Shown piece by piece: positions 17,787-27,063 of a stretch of DNA of 64,000 bases. The notes below the pieces were generated by a model. That model did not search any database. It saw nothing but the letters and a program-made list of their open reading frames with translations, and was not told the origin of the DNA. Where the stretch lies: the NCBI RefSeq assembly GCF_014648475.1, contig NZ_BMRE01000044.1:1-64000 (forward strand). Direction: 5' to 3'. Made by a program: the position numbers and the translations under genes. Within the stretch, counting starts at the first letter, position 1. Every line of letters starts with the position of its first letter. The stretch comes from Lentzea flava (GTDB lineage: Bacteria > Actinomycetota > Actinomycetes > Mycobacteriales > Pseudonocardiaceae).

Positions 17787-18512
17787 GTGCTCAACCACGG
17801 CATCCTCGGCGTCGTCGAACGACAGGTCCGCACCTGGTCGGCCGACGACGCCGAGGTGTACGCGGCCGCGACGGGCGGCCGCTACTCCCCCGCGTTCGCC
17901 ATCCCGTTGCTGCAGCACGGCGGCCCGCAGCTCGGCCTGACCGGCGCCGACATGACCCAGGTCCTGCACGCCGAGCAGTCGCTGTGGCTGCACCGGACAC
18001 TCCCCGCGCACGGCTCGATGATCGTCACCAAGACCGTGACCGCCATCCACGACAAGGGTTCGGGAGCGCTCGTCGTCAGCACGTGGGAGTCCGAATACGC
18101 CTCGACGCGCTCGTCGTGTTTCCTCAAAGGCGAAGGCGGCTTCGGCGGCGAACGCGGCGAGACACGCGGGTTCGACCTCCCGGACACCGAGCCCGAGGTC
18201 AGCTTCTTCCAGACGTCGGAGGACCAGGCCCTGCGGTACTGCGAGACCGGTGACGTGAACCCGATGCACCACGACCCGGAGTTCGCGCGCAGGGCGGGGT
18301 TCCCGCGGCCGATCCTGCACGGCCTCTGCACGCTCGGAATCACCGTGCGCGGTAGAAATTTCACCGAACTGCACGCCAGGTTCACCGCGCCGGTGTTCCC
18401 AGGAGACGAGCTGCGGATCGAGCACTGGGAGACCGGCGAGTTCCGCACGTCGGCGGGCGGTCGGCAGGTACTCATCGGATCGGTTCGGTTTTCCGAAGTG
18501 GACAGCCGCTGA
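17787..18512 (+). CDS. MaoC-type double hot-dog dehydratase
   Basis: A 241-residue protein with two hot-dog halves. The N-terminal half resembles FAS1-like dehydratase domains and begins RTWSADDAEVYAAATGG. The C-terminal half is MaoC-like with the hydratase motif GDVNPMHHDPEFAR then AGFPRPILHGLCT, supplying the catalytic Asp/His pair. It would hydrate the enoyl-CoA made by the two upstream dehydrogenases. The start is GTG 17787, 15 bases after the preceding stop, in the same operon. Confidence 0.88.
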   Translation: MLNHGILGVVERQVRTWSADDAEVYAAATGGRYSPAFAIPLLQHGGPQLGLTGADMTQVLHAEQSLWLHRTLPAHGSMIVTKTVTAIHDKGSGALVVSTWESEYASTRSSCFLKGEGGFGGERGETRGFDLPDTEPEVSFFQTSEDQALRYCETGDVNPMHHDPEFARRAGFPRPILHGLCTLGITVRGRNFTELHARFTAPVFPGDELRIEHWETGEFRTSAGGRQVLIGSVRFSEVDSR

Positions 18513-18531
18513 AAGTGCGCACGATCGCACC

Positions 18532-19092
18532 ATGAGTAGTGCCCTGGCGACCGTGGACTCCGGAATCGAACCGGTGCGCGTTGCGGTGGAGTCCCGAGAC
18601 CTGATCAGCGCGGCCGGCGTGACGCACCTGCTGAAGAGCTCCCCGCGCGTGCGCGTGGTGCAGGACCGCTCGGACGCGCACGTCTTGCTCGCCGTCGTCA
18701 ACGAGCTGTGCGCGCAACAGGCGGCGCGGCTGCGGGCCACCGGATCGTCCAGGATCGTCGTGATCGCGGCACGGGTGCACGACCTCACACCGTCGATCGC
18801 AGCGCAGGCGGGGCTGGCCGTTCCCCTGCGGCGCGCGGACGTCAACGCCGAACGCCTGATCAGGCTCCTCGTCGGCGGGCAGCCGGTGCAGGAACGCTCG
18901 CCGGTGCTCACCGACCGCGATCTGCAGCTGCTGCGGCTGCTGGCCTGCGGCGCGACGATCGCGGAGGTCGCCGCCCGGCTGTTCTGCTCGGAGCGGACCG
19001 TGAAGTACGCGCTGCACCAGCTGCTGGACCGGTTCGGGCTGCGCAACCGGGTGCACGCCGTGGCGTGGGCCATCCGGTCGGGTCTGCTCTAG
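18532..19092 (+). CDS. LuxR-family regulator with degenerate receiver
   Basis: A 186-residue protein. The C-terminal 65 residues are a LuxR/FixJ HTH: LTDRDLQLLRLLACGATIAE, then VAARLFCSERTVKYALHQLLDRFGLRN. The N-terminal 110 residues have a receiver-like alternation (VRVAVESRDLISAAGVTHLL, RIVVIAARV) but lack the conserved acidic pocket and phosphorylatable Asp, so it is probably an atypical, phosphorylation-independent regulator. The stop overlaps by 4 bases the stop of the convergent LAL gene. Confidence 0.85.
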   Translation: MSSALATVDSGIEPVRVAVESRDLISAAGVTHLLKSSPRVRVVQDRSDAHVLLAVVNELCAQQAARLRATGSSRIVVIAARVHDLTPSIAAQAGLAVPLRRADVNAERLIRLLVGGQPVQERSPVLTDRDLQLLRLLACGATIAEVAARLFCSERTVKYALHQLLDRFGLRNRVHAVAWAIRSGLL

Positions 19093-21158
19093 GCGGTGCC
19101 GAAGACGGAGGACAGCTGCACCCGCCTGCTGATGCCGACCTTGCGGTAGACGCGGGTGAGGTGCAGCTCGACCGTGCGCTGGGTGACGTTGAACCGCACG
19201 GCGATCTCCCGGTTCGTCTCCCCGTCGAGGGCCAGCTCCACGATGCGCGCCTCGTGCGGGGTGAGCTTCCCCCACGCGCCACCACGTACCGGCGCGGGCC
19301 GCTCCATCAGCGCGGCCCGCGCCAGACTCGCGACGTCGGCGGCCCCCGCCCGTTCGGCGTCGGCCAGCGCGGCCCGCGGCGCACCGAGAGCGAGGTGCAT
19401 GCGCGCCCGCTGGCGCAACAACAACGTGCACACCCACGCCGGTGACAACGAACCGGTGTAACCGAGCCGCACCAGCATCTCCCGCGCCTCGCAGGACCTT
19501 CCGGTGTCCACACAGGACGCGACGAAGGCCGCTGCCGCCAGTGCCGCACAGCCTCGCGATGCAGAGACGCGTCCGGCCAGGTCGTGCATGAGCCGGGACA
19601 CCTCGGCGTGGTCGCCGTTCGCCCGGTGCGCCCACATCTCCAGCGCCACCACCCAGTCGGTCTCCGCGCCAACGAGCTGGTCTCGCAGCGCGAAGTCGAG
19701 CACGACGCGTTCGGAAGCACCGCGCAGAAGCCCGAGCCCGGCGAGCACGACCGACGGCAGCGCGAACTCCGGCAGGTCGCCGAGCACCTCCTCGGCGCCT
19801 CGCCCCGACCAGAACGCGCGCAACGCGGGAACCACCGCGGCATCGCCGACGACCTCGCGCTCGCTCAACGGGCTCATCGCCATGGCGACGGCGCGGAACG
19901 GCACCGGCGGTCCCTCGTCACCAGCCGGCACGCCGAGGACATCCTCGTCGCACTGCCAGTCCAGCACCACGGCGGCCAGCCGGTCCAGCGCGCCGTCCGG
20001 GTTGCCCGCGGTGGAAAGCCGCTGCCAGCACCGGGAGAGCTCGTCCGCCCGAGGTGGCACCCCGCACCGCAGGTGAAGATCCGCCAGCCCGATCGCCACC
20101 TGGGCCAGAACCCGCTCGCTCATCGGCTCCCGCAGAGCCGCCCGCAGGCACGCGGCCGCGTTCTCCGGCCGCCCAGCCGCCCCGTGCAACCGGGCGGCCG
20201 TGCGCAACACCGGTGCGACCCAGTGCTCCCCGACGGGTCCCGCGCACGCCACGACGTGCTCGGCCACCGCGGTCGCCGGATCGGACCGCCGGTGCATCAC
20301 TCCCGCGGCCGCGCGGTGCAATCGTTCGCGCGATTCCGGTGCCATCTCGTGCCGGATCGCATGGCTCAAAGCCGGCGAATGAATTCGCATCGGCTCATTC
20401 ACCGCCAGCCGCGCGTCGGTGAGACGTTCGAAAGCGGCGAGAGTGTCGCAGGACCCCATTCCGGCGACCTCGCACACCAGGTCCAGCGGCGCACTCCCGA
20501 GCACCGCGAGGGCCTGGGCCACCGCCACCGCCTCGGCGTCCAGCACCTGCCAGTACCGCCGCACCGCCCGCAGCAGCCGCGGCACCCTCAGCCCGCGCAA
20601 CGACGCCGCCGACAGCCCACCGGGCCCGACGAGGTCCAGGACGTCGCTCAGCACGCCCGGCGCGCCTCCGCAGTGGTCGAGACACAACGCCGTCTGCTCC
20701 GGCGAGGCCTCGACGTCGAACCGGCGCCGGATCATCTCCGCCACGGCATCGGCGTCGACGGGCCGCAACGGCACCCGCACGGCGTCCGCGACGAGGTCCA
20801 GGCTCTCGGGATCGAAGTCGCCCGCGAGCACCACCGCGCCCCGGAACCGCGCCAGCCGCTCGGCCTCCTCGGCGCAGAGCCGCTCGACGTCGTCCACCAC
20901 GAGCACCGTGTGCCGGTCGACCCCCGACAACGCCCGCACCCCGCGCACCGGCCGCAGCCCGCTGCGCACCGCGATCGACGACGCGACGGACAGCAACGCG
21001 CTCTTGCCCATCCCGGTCGAGCCGTGCACGACCAACGCCCGCGCACCACCGCCGAGCGCGTCTGTCAAGGCGGCGATCTCCCGCTCACGCCCGACGAGCA
21101 CGCCGCCCGCCTGCCGCACGACGGTGTCGACGAGGCCAGGGCGGAGCGGTGCAACCAT
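19089..21158 (-). CDS. Large LuxR-type (LAL) ATPase regulator
   Basis: A 689-residue regulator. An N-terminal AAA/STAND module has LVGREREIAALTDAL (about residue 21), Walker A HGSTGMGKSAL and Walker B HTVLVVDDVERL. A long helical, TPR-like middle follows. The C-terminal LuxR HTH is LTPHEARIVELALDGETNRE, then IAVRFNVTQRTVELHLTRVYRKVG. It is somewhat shorter than typical LALs (850-1,000 residues). LAL proteins often activate secondary-metabolite or catabolic clusters; the target here is unknown. Confidence 0.9.
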   Translation of the reverse strand: MVAPLRPGLVDTVVRQAGGVLVGREREIAALTDALGGGARALVVHGSTGMGKSALLSVASSIAVRSGLRPVRGVRALSGVDRHTVLVVDDVERLCAEEAERLARFRGAVVLAGDFDPESLDLVADAVRVPLRPVDADAVAEMIRRRFDVEASPEQTALCLDHCGGAPGVLSDVLDLVGPGGLSAASLRGLRVPRLLRAVRRYWQVLDAEAVAVAQALAVLGSAPLDLVCEVAGMGSCDTLAAFERLTDARLAVNEPMRIHSPALSHAIRHEMAPESRERLHRAAAGVMHRRSDPATAVAEHVVACAGPVGEHWVAPVLRTAARLHGAAGRPENAAACLRAALREPMSERVLAQVAIGLADLHLRCGVPPRADELSRCWQRLSTAGNPDGALDRLAAVVLDWQCDEDVLGVPAGDEGPPVPFRAVAMAMSPLSEREVVGDAAVVPALRAFWSGRGAEEVLGDLPEFALPSVVLAGLGLLRGASERVVLDFALRDQLVGAETDWVVALEMWAHRANGDHAEVSRLMHDLAGRVSASRGCAALAAAAFVASCVDTGRSCEAREMLVRLGYTGSLSPAWVCTLLLRQRARMHLALGAPRAALADAERAGAADVASLARAALMERPAPVRGGAWGKLTPHEARIVELALDGETNREIAVRFNVTQRTVELHLTRVYRKVGISRRVQLSSVFGTA

Positions 21159-21254
21159 GCCTTCCAGGAAAACGGCAGGTGCCGGGAAGGACCATGCAGA
21201 AAAACCGGCAGAAGTCCGGCAGGTCTGCCCGTTCGCACAGGGCCCGCACGCGGG

Positions 21255-21291
21255 GAATTGGTAATGGCAACAAGCCGCCGTGAACCAATTC
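21255..21291. promoter_or_regulatory. Inverted repeat upstream of the SsgA-family gene
   Basis: GAATTGGT and ACCAATTC are perfect 8-bp arms separated by 21 bases, located 55-91 bases before the SsgA-family start, in the divergent region shared with the LAL gene. It is a candidate binding site for a developmental or LAL regulator. The evidence is symmetry only. Confidence 0.3.
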
Positions 21292-21345
21292 GGTGTCGTT
21301 TGCGTGAGAACTGTCGAACACAGACGAACACCTCAGGGAGTCCCG

Positions 21346-21726
21346 ATGCGGGTCGCGTCACGCACCGTTTTCGACTTCGTCCGGCCGGATGGCAGCACTG
21401 CTGGAGTGGAGACCGAGCTGCTCTACCAGGCGGACGACCCGTTCGCGGTGACGATGAGGTTCCACGCCGGTGGCGCGGTCGCGACCTGGATCATGAGCAG
21501 GGACCTGCTCGCCGAGGGCATGACCGGGACCGCGGGCATCGGCGACGTGCGGGTGCGGCCGGCCGGGCGCAAGCTGCTGCTGGAGCTGATCTCCGACCGG
21601 CACGTCACGGTGTTCCGGCTGTCCGCGAGCACGCTGCGGAAGTTCCTCGACGCCAGCTACCGGCTCGTGCCGCGCGGCGCCGAGCGGTTCGACGCCGACG
21701 CGTTCCTCGACACGGTTCTACGCTGA
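21346..21726 (+). CDS. SsgA-family sporulation/cell-division regulator
   Basis: A 126-residue protein with start ATG 21346 (MRVASRTVFDFVRP), nine bases after AGGGAG; the frame is open to 21280 but homology-like sequence begins here. The family signature appears as ELLYQADDPFAVTMRFHAGG, then ATWIMSRDLLAEGM and GDVRVRPAGRKLLLELIS. SsgA-like proteins direct FtsZ positioning and septation during sporulation of actinomycetes, and SsgB recruits FtsZ. Which paralogue this is cannot be decided. It converges with the XRE-NB-ARC gene, overlapping 9 bases. Confidence 0.9.
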   Translation: MRVASRTVFDFVRPDGSTAGVETELLYQADDPFAVTMRFHAGGAVATWIMSRDLLAEGMTGTAGIGDVRVRPAGRKLLLELISDRHVTVFRLSASTLRKFLDASYRLVPRGAERFDADAFLDTVLR

Positions 21727-24045
21727 CAGGCGCAGAGCCGTCGTCAGCTCGTGCTGCAACCTGGTCATGCCGGGTGACTCGTAGCCCTCCGACTCCGCGA
21801 GCGCGCGCACCCGGTGCCGGGTCGCCGTGTCGTGGTCGTTCATCCGGTCGCAGACGTCGGCGAGAGCGATCAGCAGCGACACCTTGGTCTCGGGGTCCGC
21901 CATCCCGTCGACGGCGGCGGCCAGCTGCTCACGGGCTTCGGCGAGCCTCCCGGCGTTGCTCAGCGCGATGCCTCGCGTGTGCCGCACGAGTGCCCGCACG
22001 CCGGACACGGCCGCCTCGACGAGTGCCTCGGCCTCGTCCACCACGGCCAGCGCCTCCTCGTGCTGCCCGGCAGCGGTCAGGCAGTCCGCGAGCCGCAACA
22101 GCAACTGGGCGGTGTTCTCGTCGGCCACACCGCGCCGGGTGCCGCTCACCGCGCACGCCTCTGCGATGCACGCCCGGTGCGTCTCGATGGCCTCGGTGAA
22201 ACGGCCCAGCCGTTGCAGCAGCACCCCCGCGAACGACAGCGCGAACACCATCCCGTACGGCATCCCCGCTTCGCGGAACAGCTCGGCGGCGCGCCGCGCG
22301 TGGATCACGCCCGCCGCGTGGTTGCCGCTGCGCGACTCGATGGGCGCGCGGTAGTAGTGCGCCCATGCCGTCTCCAGCAGCGAGCCGCATTTTTCGGCAA
22401 CACGCAGAGCCTCTTCGTGCGTCTCCATGGCCTTTTGCAGGTTCGTCACGCGCACGGTGTAGACCCAGCACACGAAGTTGAGCTGCTGCGCCTCCTCCTC
22501 CGGCCTGCCGAGTGCCCGTGCGGCCTCCACGCCCGCCGAGTAGACCTCCAGCCACAGCTCATCAGCGCCGCGATGGTCGGAATACCAGTGCATCGACTGG
22601 GCCAACGCCAGCACCTGCTCGTGCGCGCCGTCGGCGATGGCCTCGCGGAGAGCACCGCGCCAGTTCGCCATCTCGTCGGACAGCCAGCGGTCCGCACTCG
22701 CCAGGTCGGACGCGCCCTCGTCGTCGGGGCGGAACGACGACGCGGCCTTCATCGCGGACGTCAGCAGCCAATCGCGCGTGCGCAGCCGGTGGGTGTCGAG
22801 GTCGGATTCCTCGCTGTGCAAGCGTTCGCGCGCGTAGTCGCGGATCAGGTCGTGGCACGAGTACCGGCCGGGAACGTCCGGCCGGAGGAGGCTCGCGTCG
22901 ACGAGTTCCTCCAGCAACGTCTCCGCGTCGGCGTCAGGGATCCCGGCGGCGACGGCGGCGAGCGCGACGGAGGTGTCCGGGCCGTGCACCAGCGCGAGCC
23001 TGCGGAAGATCAGCGCGGTTTCCGGGGCGAGCTGCCGGTACGACATCTCGAACGCGGTGCGCACCTGCACGTCACCGGTCGCGAGCACGTCGAGGCGTTC
23101 TCGTTCGTCGGAGAGCTGCTCGGCGAGACGGCGCAACGACCACGCGGTGCGGCCGGTCAGCCGGTGACCCGCGATGGCGAGCGCGAGCGGCACTCCCCCG
23201 CACAGCGTCGCGATCAGGCCGGCGGACCGGGGATCCGCGCTGACGCGGTCGGCACCGGCGGAGGCGGCGAGCAGCGCGACGGCTCCGTCGTGGCTCAGCG
23301 GACCGAGGTCGAGGCGGGAGCGGCAGTCCAGGCCCGCCAGCACGTTGCGGCTGGTCACGAGCACCAACGAACCGGGTCCGGCGGCGAGCAGCGGCCGCAC
23401 CTGCGCCTCGTTCGCGGCGTTGTCGAGCACGAGCAGCACGGTCCGTTCGCGCAGCATCGACCGGTACAGGCGGAAGCGGTCGTCGGCGTCGGACGGCATC
23501 CGCGCGTCCGGCACACCGAACGCGCGCAACACCCTTTCCGCCGCCCGTTCCGGCGTGAGCGGGGTGGTGTCCATGCCGCGCAGGTCGAGGTAGAGGCAGC
23601 CGTCGGTGAACGTGCCCGCGAACCGGTGAGCCGCGTCGACCGCGAGAGAGGTCTTGCCGACACCTGGTGGTCCGTGCAGGACGACGACGTCCAGCGCTGA
23701 CGACGACACCGCACGGCCGATGCACTCCGCGAGCTCTTGTTGCTCGGCTGCGCGACCGGTCAGCTCCTTGGCCGGTGGCGGCGCGCAGTCCGTCCTTTCG
23801 GAGCCGGACTGGGCTGTTTCGGACGACCGGGCGAGCGCGACGAACTCGCCTGCCTCGGCGTCGTCGAGGCAGAGCCCGGTGACCAGCAGCTCGACGGTCT
23901 GCGCCTGCGGGGTCTGCACGCGGCCGCGTTCCAGATCGCTCAGCGTGCGCACGCTCAGGCCGGTGCGGGCGGCGAGATCCTCCTGGGTCAGCGCGGCCCG
24001 GCGCCGGTAGAAGCGCAGGAACTCGCTGAAGGTGGTCGCCCGCAT
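21718..24045 (-). CDS. XRE-HTH/NB-ARC/TPR STAND regulator (A)
   Basis: A 775-residue protein. Residues about 5-60 form an XRE HTH (SEFLRFYRRRAALTQEDLAA then RTGLSVRTLSDLERGR). An NB-ARC ATPase follows with LTGRAAEQQELAECI, Walker A HGPPGVGKTSLAV and Walker B TVLLVLDNAANEAQV, then SLVLVTSRNVLAG. The C-terminal half is TPR repeats (for example RLGRFTEAIETHRACIAEA). The start is ATG 24045, four bases after the stop of the paralogue upstream, with GAGGGTGAGGGA between stop and start, so the two are translationally coupled. In this family ATP binding and a TPR-sensed signal are thought to gate HTH activity. Confidence 0.9.
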   Translation of the reverse strand: MRATTFSEFLRFYRRRAALTQEDLAARTGLSVRTLSDLERGRVQTPQAQTVELLVTGLCLDDAEAGEFVALARSSETAQSGSERTDCAPPPAKELTGRAAEQQELAECIGRAVSSSALDVVVLHGPPGVGKTSLAVDAAHRFAGTFTDGCLYLDLRGMDTTPLTPERAAERVLRAFGVPDARMPSDADDRFRLYRSMLRERTVLLVLDNAANEAQVRPLLAAGPGSLVLVTSRNVLAGLDCRSRLDLGPLSHDGAVALLAASAGADRVSADPRSAGLIATLCGGVPLALAIAGHRLTGRTAWSLRRLAEQLSDERERLDVLATGDVQVRTAFEMSYRQLAPETALIFRRLALVHGPDTSVALAAVAAGIPDADAETLLEELVDASLLRPDVPGRYSCHDLIRDYARERLHSEESDLDTHRLRTRDWLLTSAMKAASSFRPDDEGASDLASADRWLSDEMANWRGALREAIADGAHEQVLALAQSMHWYSDHRGADELWLEVYSAGVEAARALGRPEEEAQQLNFVCWVYTVRVTNLQKAMETHEEALRVAEKCGSLLETAWAHYYRAPIESRSGNHAAGVIHARRAAELFREAGMPYGMVFALSFAGVLLQRLGRFTEAIETHRACIAEACAVSGTRRGVADENTAQLLLRLADCLTAAGQHEEALAVVDEAEALVEAAVSGVRALVRHTRGIALSNAGRLAEAREQLAAAVDGMADPETKVSLLIALADVCDRMNDHDTATRHRVRALAESEGYESPGMTRLQHELTTALRLSA

Positions 24046-24049
24046 TCCC

Positions 24050-26302
24050 TCACCCTCTGGACAGGCTCTCCCGCACGTCGGCGGCGATCTTGCGCGTCGC
24101 GTCGGTGTCCCATCGCTCGCACGCCGCCAGCGAGTCTCGCAGATGGCGTTGATACGCGCTGTCATCGCCTCGTGACTTGGCGTTGTCCGCGAGCGCGCGC
24201 AACGTCTCGATCTCTCGCACGCCGTCGCCGGACGCGCGGAAGCCGTCGAGTGCTCTGGCGAAGTCCTCATCGGACTCGGCGAGCCGTCCCGCGGCACGGT
24301 GGGCTTCGGCGCGATGCCACAGTGCGCGCGCACGCCACGACGTCATCTGTGCGCGCTCGTATACGTTCTCGGCCTCGGTCAACGCCACGACGGCGTCGTC
24401 CGGTCTGTGCGCCTGGATCAGGGCGAGGCCGAGCCACCAAAGCGTGCGACCGAGCGCGGAAAGCTCGTAGGTGCTGCAGGCGAAGGCGCGCAATTCGTTC
24501 GCCACTTCTTCGTGCACGGTCACCGCGTCGTCCGGGCGGTTCATCCGTTGCCACAGCACGCCGAGCACGGACCGCGCGTAGAGCACGTCCACGGGCTCGC
24601 GCATCCACTCGATCGCCTTGCGGCACACGCGTTCGGCCTCTTCGAGGTCGCCGAGCCCGCTGTGCGCGGCCGACGCGATGAGCCAGACCCAGCCGATGTG
24701 CCCGGTCTCCCCCGACGACTCGGCGATCCGGGCCGCGCGGGTCAGCACCTCCAGCGCGTCCGCGGGCCGGTCGACCACGTCGAACAGCACCCAGCCGAGC
24801 TGGCTGAGCACGACGATCTCCTGCCACGGCTGACACGTCGACGCGAGGGCGGCGCGGTAGACGCCTTCCCACACCGGGCCGGGTTCGATGGCGGCGTAGT
24901 GCGACACCGCGATCGCCGCGCGCGCGACGTCGTCGTGCAGGCCCCTGTTCTGCGCCTGCTCGATGATCTCGGGCAACAGGTCGCGGTGCTCGTCCAGCCA
25001 GCGTCTCGCCGTGGGCATGTCCGTGCGGCCACGCGGACTCACGCGCCGTGCGTCACCCGTCTGTCCGAAGAGGACTCCCGCAGTGACGGTGGTTTCCAGC
25101 AGCCAGACCAGCATCTTGCGGTGCGCGTCGTCGTCAGTGGCGTCGATCAGGCCGTTGGCGAACGTGCGCACGAGGCCGTGGATCGAGTACCCGAGGTCGT
25201 CGGCGTCGAGCAGGCTGACGTCGGTGAGGTCCTCCAGCGCCTGCTCCGCCTCCGCGACGCCGATCCCGGCCAGTTCGGCGGCGAGGTCCGGGGTGACGTG
25301 GGTGCCGATGAGCAGGCCCAGCCGGCGGAACACGAGCTTCGCGGTGTCCGGCAGGTGGGCGAGCGACACCTCGAACGCACCGCGCACCTCCAGGTCGCCC
25401 GCGGTGAGCGCGGCCAGACGCCGTTCCTCGATCTGCTCGACGAGGTGCCCGAGCGGCCAGCGCGGGCGGCTGGCGAGCCGGTTGCCCACGATCCGCAGTG
25501 CCAACGGGGACATCCCGCACAGCCGCACGAGCTCCCGCGCGGTCCGCGGGTCGGCTTGGACGCGCTGGGGACCGATGATCGACGCGAGCAGCTCGACGGC
25601 CGCCTCCTCGGTGAGCCCGCCGAGCCGGATCCAGGTGGCACCCGCGAGTCCGGCGAGCCGCCGCCGGGACGTCACGATCGTGAGGCAGCCCGGCAGGTCG
25701 GCCGCGAGCGTGCGGACCTCCTCCTCCGTGCTCGCGCCGTCGAGCACGAGCAGCAAGCGCCTGCCCGCGAGCAACGACCGGTAGAGCCGCACCTGGCCCG
25801 CCGCGTCCTCCGGCAGGTGTTCGGCGGCGACGCCGAGGTCCTTGAGCAACCGCTGCAACGGCGGTGTGGAGCCCTCCAGCTCGATGAGCAGCTGTCCGTC
25901 CGGAAACCGTGCTTCCAGCAGATGGGCGGCCCTCACGGCGAGGCTCGTCTTGCCCGTCCCCGCCGCGCCGTGCACCACGACGAGCCCGCTGTCCTTCGCG
26001 CCGATCGCGTCGAGTTCCGCGTCCCGCCCGACGAGGTCCGCCACGTACATCGGCAGCGACCACACGGGTCCCGGCAGCGCGACCCGGCCCGTCCTGGCGA
26101 GCCTGCGCAGCTCCTCGCGGGCGGGTTCGTCGAGGTCGAGCGCGTCGAGCAGGGCCTCTGTCGTGCGGCGTTGCGGCGAACGGGCCCGGCCGCGTTCCAT
26201 GTCGCTGATCGCGCGGACACTGACCCCGGAGCGCTCGCTGAGCTCCTCCTGGCTGAGTCCCGCGGCCTTGCGGTGGTGCAGGAGCCGGGCGCCGAACGTC
26301 AT
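24050..26302 (-). CDS. XRE-HTH/NB-ARC/TPR STAND regulator (B)
   Basis: A 750-residue paralogue of the next gene with the same order: HTH (FGARLLHHRKAAGLSQEELS then ERSGVSVRAISDMERGRAR), NB-ARC (DLVGRDAELDAIG, Walker A HGAAGTGKTSLAV, Walker B RLLLVLDGASTEEEV, LTIVTSRRRLAG), winged-helix and TPR region. It is first in a two-gene unit, with regulator A starting four bases beyond its stop. Paired STAND regulators may form hetero-oligomers or bind adjacent sites (inference). ATG 26302 lies 10 bases downstream of the GntR gene on the same strand. Confidence 0.9.
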   Translation of the reverse strand: MTFGARLLHHRKAAGLSQEELSERSGVSVRAISDMERGRARSPQRRTTEALLDALDLDEPAREELRRLARTGRVALPGPVWSLPMYVADLVGRDAELDAIGAKDSGLVVVHGAAGTGKTSLAVRAAHLLEARFPDGQLLIELEGSTPPLQRLLKDLGVAAEHLPEDAAGQVRLYRSLLAGRRLLLVLDGASTEEEVRTLAADLPGCLTIVTSRRRLAGLAGATWIRLGGLTEEAAVELLASIIGPQRVQADPRTARELVRLCGMSPLALRIVGNRLASRPRWPLGHLVEQIEERRLAALTAGDLEVRGAFEVSLAHLPDTAKLVFRRLGLLIGTHVTPDLAAELAGIGVAEAEQALEDLTDVSLLDADDLGYSIHGLVRTFANGLIDATDDDAHRKMLVWLLETTVTAGVLFGQTGDARRVSPRGRTDMPTARRWLDEHRDLLPEIIEQAQNRGLHDDVARAAIAVSHYAAIEPGPVWEGVYRAALASTCQPWQEIVVLSQLGWVLFDVVDRPADALEVLTRAARIAESSGETGHIGWVWLIASAAHSGLGDLEEAERVCRKAIEWMREPVDVLYARSVLGVLWQRMNRPDDAVTVHEEVANELRAFACSTYELSALGRTLWWLGLALIQAHRPDDAVVALTEAENVYERAQMTSWRARALWHRAEAHRAAGRLAESDEDFARALDGFRASGDGVREIETLRALADNAKSRGDDSAYQRHLRDSLAACERWDTDATRKIAADVRESLSRG

Positions 26303-26312
26303 GCCACCGAAG

Positions 26313-26960
26313 TTAGTGGTTCAGGCTCGTCAGCATCTGCGCACACACGCGGGAGAGGTGCCGCCGCATCACGGTCGACGCCGCGGCCGCATCACCGTCC
26401 GCGACGGCTTTGACGAGTTCGTCGTGATCGTCCATCGACGCGTGCTGGTGCGGCGGGTCGTCGTCCAGGGCGCTGCGCAGGAGCACCACCCGTTGCTGGA
26501 CGAGCCGGACCTGTTCGGCGATGCGCGGGCTGCGGGCCGCGTCGATCAGCGTCTGGTGGAACGCGAGATCGAGCCGGTACGGGAACGGCTGCCCCGCCCG
26601 GTAGTTGCGGCGGCTCTCCGCGCACACCTCCTGCAACCGCACCAGGTCGACGTCGGTGCGGCGCGACGCCGCCAGTTCCGCCGCCGCGCACTCCAGCGCC
26701 GTGCGCAGCTCGAACAACGCTCTGACCTCGTCGGCATCGGCGTCGGGCACGAACGCGCCCCGGTGCGGCACGAGCGTCAGCAGGCCCTCGGACGCCAGGT
26801 GCCGGATCGCCTCGCGCAGCGGCCCGCGGCTGATGCCGAGCTTCTGGGCCACCTCGACCTCGTTGACCCGCGAGCCTGGAGGGATTTCCCCAGTCAGCAC
26901 CTGCTCGCGCAAGACGTCCACGGCCTGTCCGGCCAGACTGAGGTGCAGCGGAGGTGTCAC
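26313..26960 (-). CDS. GntR-family regulator (FadR/FCD subfamily)
   Basis: A 215-residue protein. The N-terminal winged helix is VLREQVLTGEIPPGSRVNEV, then EVAQKLGISRGPLREAIRHL. The C-terminal FCD domain includes FELRTALECAAAELA, a metal/ligand region RLDLAFHQTLIDAA and a late His in VMRRHLSRV. It is divergent from the asparaginase gene with a 16-bp palindrome between them, so it probably controls that gene and itself. Ligands of FCD regulators are usually small carboxylates or amino acids, which suits an asparagine/aspartate signal (inference). Confidence 0.9.
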   Translation of the reverse strand: MTPPLHLSLAGQAVDVLREQVLTGEIPPGSRVNEVEVAQKLGISRGPLREAIRHLASEGLLTLVPHRGAFVPDADADEVRALFELRTALECAAAELAASRRTDVDLVRLQEVCAESRRNYRAGQPFPYRLDLAFHQTLIDAARSPRIAEQVRLVQQRVVLLRSALDDDPPHQHASMDDHDELVKAVADGDAAAASTVMRRHLSRVCAQMLTSLNH

Positions 26961-27017
26961 GTTCGTCTCCTGCTCTGGACGGCAACCGCCGTCTCCTGGT
27001 TACACTAACCGAGTTGT

Positions 27018-27033
27018 CAACTGTCGACAGTTG
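27018..27033. promoter_or_regulatory. GntR operator upstream of asparaginase
   Basis: CAACTGTCGACAGTTG is a perfect 16-bp palindrome centred between the GntR start (26960) and the asparaginase start (27064). The TGTCGACA core is typical of FCD-type GntR sites. Confidence 0.65.
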
Positions 27034-27063
27034 GCAGTTTCTGCGGCGTGTGGGAGGGACGAC

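Noticed and set aside
19584..23700. Long plus-strand frames opposite the LAL and STAND genes
   Set aside because: No motif, abnormal composition; the minus-strand genes carry Walker and HTH motifs.
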